Part shown: one piece after another, positions 6,477 to 9,093 of the stretch
Layout: the number at the start of each line of letters is the position of its first letter
How positions within the stretch are numbered: position 1 is the first letter of the stretch
DNA from: Spiro-02 sp964465155
GTDB lineage: Bacteria > Spirochaetota > Spirochaetia > Sphaerochaetales > Sphaerochaetaceae
Direction: 5' to 3'
NCBI GenBank assembly: GCA_964465155.1
Contig: CAYXIH010000074.1
Coordinates: 1 to 9,093 of the forward strand
Length of the DNA stretch: 9,093 nt
Made by a program: the position numbers and the translations under genes
The notes under the pieces: generated by a model
What the model saw: only the letters and a program-made list of their open reading frames with translations
The model's database searches: none
Told to the model about the DNA's origin: nothing

Positions 6477-8693
6477 ATGAAGGAGAAACGGACATATACA
6501 GGGGCACAGAAACGGGCAGCGAGCCTGCATCTGCTCACGTTCGAGGAGTTGTTCAGAAGCATTTCCTCCAATGTGATCGCGGGCAATATCGTCGTGCTCC
6601 TTGCCGTACAGTTCCACGCAGGGAACATGGCGCTCAGCTTGATTTCCTCATCCTACTTTGTCGCAGGCTTTGCCGTGCCGTTGCTCCTGCAGGTGTTCAA
6701 CCGCCATGCACTGGTGAAGTCCCTCTCCTGGACGTGGTTGTTGTCGGGGTTGGTGTGCCTGGCTTACCTTCCGCTACTGTTCATGGGCTCATCTTCGTTG
6801 GCGGTTCCCCTCATCTTGGGCACCTGCATCCTCTGCCAGATATTTCGTGTGACAGGTTCTCCGCTGTGGGAGTACCTGCTGAAGCTGATGGCAGGTACCA
6901 ACTCTGCGGGCAAGGTCATCGGCAAGGTCTCCAATACCTATCAGGCGGGGACGATCATCAGCCAGCTCGCGCTGTTCGTGTTGCTTGGCTTCTCCTTCCT
7001 CAAGAGCGTACCGGGCCTGGTGCTCCTGGTCATGTGCGGCATTGTCATCCAAGTCGCCGCCTTCATTGTGTCGGTGCGTGTGCCGTATACGGAAAAGGTC
7101 AGCTATGAGCCGCAGGACCATTGCGTCAAGGCGCTGAAGGAGGCTGTCCACCGACCGGAGGTGTGGAAGTATATGGTCCTGCGCTGGGCATTCTTGCAGG
7201 TCACCGTGGTCTTGGGCCTCATCGTCCCATTCATGAAGGTGTTCCTGGGGACCTCCGACAGCCTCATCTTCCTCTATACCGCAGCCTTGTCGACCAGCTA
7301 TCTCGTGGCTGGGAACATCACGAAGTACCTTGCCGACCGGTGGGGGAGCAAGCCGCTGCTCAAGCTTGCCATCTGCACGTTGCTGGTCACCACGACGGTG
7401 CTGTTGTGCTACAACCCCTCCTATGGTCTGGTGCTGTTCTTCTGTGTTGCCGTATTGTCGATGTTCCTTTCCCAGCTGTGCAACATGCTCATCCAGCGGT
7501 TGTACACCAAGGCAATCCCTGATACGCGGATGCTTCCGTACAACACCCTGTTCTATTTCATCATGGGCGTCATGTCGCTGACCAGCGGTATACTTGGTGG
7601 AGTGTTTGCCGATTTGGGTGGGAACTTGGGAGGAAGCGGCTTCATCCTCAACACCTACAGCTTCGTCTTCCTCTTTGCACTTGCCATAGAGATTGCCTGC
7701 GCGGTATTGGTCTTCAGCATCCGGGAGAAGGGGTCCATCTCCTCAAGCAAGGCTGCAAGGATGATCTTCTCGATCAATGACCTGCAGACGATCAAGAAGG
7801 TTGACGAACTGTCGGACCTCAATGCAAACGACGCGGTCAAGCGCAAGAAGATCCTCATGGCAATCGGGTACAACCAGACCCAGATCGCCAAGGACACCAT
7901 GCATGATATCCTTGCCTCGTCGTTCTCCTTCGATACCTATGAGATATTGCGTAGCCTGGGCGAGAAGCCCAACATGGACATGGCCAATGATGTTGTTGCC
8001 CTGGCCAAGGACGATGATTCGTTCGTGCAGCTTGAGGCGGTGAACGCCCTCTCCTCATACCCCAAGAACGAGCTGGTCCGTTCCACGTTGGTTGCGCTGC
8101 TGGATGACCGTTGGGCATCGGTGCGTTCCATGGCGGCACGGTCGCTGGGGATCATCACCGGGCCGGACGAGCAACTGCTGAAGAAGATCAACTCGATGTC
8201 CGTCAGTGCCTACCATATCGATGAAGTGATCAACTACCTGATCGCCAAGCGGTTTTTGGACCCACAAGGGGAGTTCTTCTCCCATATCTTCGAACACCGG
8301 GACCTGGTACGGTCGGCAACCTACAACAAGACCCGGTACACGGTGGTGGTGTTCCTGTGGGGGGCGGAGTTCGCCACATTGGTCAAGCTGTACAATGCAA
8401 TGGGCAATGCCGATGACCTGCGCGATATCTTCATGTCCAACTTCACCTCGCTGCATTCCTATCCGTGGTTCAATGAGGAATCATTTGCAGCTGCCATGTC
8501 CGATCTGTCGCTGTTGGCTCCCATCGTCTCCCTTGCAGTGGCATCGTTGGCCGCCCAGGGGTCGCATGACACCATCCACCTCAAGGAGGCCTTGGATGGC
8601 TTTGTTGCCAGGGATATCTCCTACGCCTCGGGCGTGGACTTGCTGACTGCGTTGTTCATCACGCTGACGATGCTCAAGGGCCAGAACCAATAG
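6477..8693 (+). CDS. MFS-like 12-helix transporter with C-terminal HEAT-like domain
   Basis: A 738-residue protein in two parts. Residues 1-420 contain about 12 hydrophobic segments in the 6+6 layout of a major facilitator protein, with a polar central loop at about 205-225 and a basic A-D-R-W-G-S-K-P loop after the eighth segment. Residues 420-738 are soluble and mostly helical. Around 510-560, helix pairs with an acidic D-D-S-F-V-Q-L-E-A-V-N-A-L and D-D-R-W-A-S-V-R-S-M-A-A-R-S-L pattern look like HEAT repeats, so a cytoplasmic protein-binding or regulatory tail is likely. Substrate unknown. ATG 6477 is the first ATG of a frame open from TTG 6441; a GGGGG stretch lies about 13 nt upstream, a rather long spacing, so the start is less certain than the rest. 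It converges on the SDR gene with a 10 bp gap and no clear terminator. Confidence 0.82.
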   Translation: MKEKRTYTGAQKRAASLHLLTFEELFRSISSNVIAGNIVVLLAVQFHAGNMALSLISSSYFVAGFAVPLLLQVFNRHALVKSLSWTWLLSGLVCLAYLPLLFMGSSSLAVPLILGTCILCQIFRVTGSPLWEYLLKLMAGTNSAGKVIGKVSNTYQAGTIISQLALFVLLGFSFLKSVPGLVLLVMCGIVIQVAAFIVSVRVPYTEKVSYEPQDHCVKALKEAVHRPEVWKYMVLRWAFLQVTVVLGLIVPFMKVFLGTSDSLIFLYTAALSTSYLVAGNITKYLADRWGSKPLLKLAICTLLVTTTVLLCYNPSYGLVLFFCVAVLSMFLSQLCNMLIQRLYTKAIPDTRMLPYNTLFYFIMGVMSLTSGILGGVFADLGGNLGGSGFILNTYSFVFLFALAIEIACAVLVFSIREKGSISSSKAARMIFSINDLQTIKKVDELSDLNANDAVKRKKILMAIGYNQTQIAKDTMHDILASSFSFDTYEILRSLGEKPNMDMANDVVALAKDDDSFVQLEAVNALSSYPKNELVRSTLVALLDDRWASVRSMAARSLGIITGPDEQLLKKINSMSVSAYHIDEVINYLIAKRFLDPQGEFFSHIFEHRDLVRSATYNKTRYTVVVFLWGAEFATLVKLYNAMGNADDLRDIFMSNFTSLHSYPWFNEESFAAAMSDLSLLAPIVSLAVASLAAQGSHDTIHLKEALDGFVARDISYASGVDLLTALFITLTMLKGQNQ

Positions 8694-8703
8694 CAAACAG
8701 GAT

Positions 8704-9093
8704 CTACACCCTGCGCAATATCGACCATATTCCCATCATGATGCTGCTGGGTACTATCTTTGCCACTATCCTGTGGAGGGTTGAGACAATACCCGGGGTG
8801 GAGACTGCAAACCTGTGCTTGATGGCAAACATGGACAATGGGACGACGCTCTGCATCCTCTGGGCAAACAGGAAGTGCTTGACCGCAGGCTTGGATCCTT
8901 CGGTCTGCTCCGCATTGGGGATGAATTCTGTATCCTTGATCCAATAGGGACATACGGCGGTCACCGAGATATGCCTGGGATAGAGCTCCACCCGCAGTGC
9001 ACGGCTGTAGCGGTACAGGAATGCCTTGCTTGCAGCATAGACGGCAAGTCCCTGGAATGGCTGGAATGCAGCGGTGGAGCAGATCTGGGCAAT
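8704..9093 (-). CDS. Short-chain dehydrogenase/reductase, N-terminus beyond the window
   Basis: The last 129 codons of a gene entering from the right edge. The classical SDR catalytic signature is present: a Ser in I-C-S-T-A-A (codon 9078-9076), then Y-A-A-S-K with Tyr at 9039-9037 and Lys at 9027-9025, thirteen residues after the Ser as usual. After it come the S-R-A-L-R-V-E-L helix and the V-T-A-V-C-P-Y-W-I-K-D-T-E-F segment that follows the cofactor site in this family (usually C-P-G). The C-terminus is hydrophobic (about the last 30 residues) and could touch a membrane. The Rossmann glycine motif lies outside the window. The protein should be an NAD(P)-dependent oxidoreductase of unknown substrate. 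A GTG at 8991 is not the real start because the open frame and the catalytic motif continue upstream. Confidence 0.85.
   Translation of the reverse strand: MAQICSTAAFQPFQGLAVYAASKAFLYRYSRALRVELYPRHISVTAVCPYWIKDTEFIPNAEQTEGSKPAVKHFLFAQRMQSVVPLSMFAIKHRFAVSTPGIVSTLHRIVAKIVPSSIMMGIWSILRRV

Noticed and set aside
5755..6507. 250-codon minus-strand open frame across the nitroreductase gene
   Set aside because: The plus strand encodes a recognisable nitroreductase with promoter and ribosome binding site; the reverse product resembles nothing known.
7121..7522. 133-codon plus-strand frame inside the transporter gene
   Set aside because: Out of frame with the transmembrane helices that the main frame encodes; composition typical of a shifted frame.
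1..9093. tRNA, rRNA, CRISPR arrays, insertion-sequence ends or prophage attachment sites
   Set aside because: Looked for and not seen: no regularly spaced repeat array, no transposase or integrase motif, and no terminal inverted repeats with flanking duplications. Only the short operator repeats at 795-830 stand out.

Overview
The window holds six protein-coding genes, two of them cut by the window edges. They are mostly mid-50s %GC by eye, with AGGAGG-type ribosome binding sites and short gaps, so this is a dense bacterial chromosome. A lipoprotein with a short L-A-S-C lipobox and YVAG/YWKNG-type repeats, and an MFS transporter with a HEAT-like tail, would fit a spirochaete such as Sphaerochaetaceae. 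That placement is an inference from gene style only and is of low to moderate certainty.

Layout. Positions 1-665 (minus) hold the N-terminal part of an exported repeat lipoprotein. Positions 666-841 form a divergent intergenic region with a good sigma70-like promoter and two tandem copies of a palindromic operator-like element. Positions 842-3637 (plus) are a two-gene operon: a short MarR-family regulator, then 3 bp later an 810-residue multidomain sulfur-transfer flavoenzyme (CoA-disulfide/polysulfide reductase + rhodanese + TusA + DsrE2). A GC-rich hairpin at 3647-3676 separates this operon from the convergent gene 3710-5710 (minus), a DUF2075/Schlafen-group-3-like helicase with an N-terminal PD-(D/E)XK-like nuclease motif. 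Back-to-back promoters (5729-5815) then lead to a small nitroreductase (5836-6363, plus). Next comes an MFS transporter with a roughly 300-residue HEAT-like soluble tail (6477-8693, plus). The C-terminal part of a short-chain dehydrogenase (8704-9093, minus) converges on it with a 10 bp gap.

How the genes work together. The clearest functional unit is marR plus the fused sulfur enzyme. The enzyme would reduce CoA-persulfide, polysulfide or disulfide at the flavin module and could pass sulfane sulfur along rhodanese, TusA and DsrE2 cysteines. The upstream MarR protein probably represses the operon through the tandem operators. A strong in-frame Shine-Dalgarno and ATG lies exactly at the rhodanese/TusA junction, so the gene may also produce a free TusA-DsrE2 protein. 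The other genes show no obvious pathway link to it or to each other. No RNA genes, CRISPR arrays, insertion sequences or integration sites were seen, and no gene-free stretch exceeds 300 bp.
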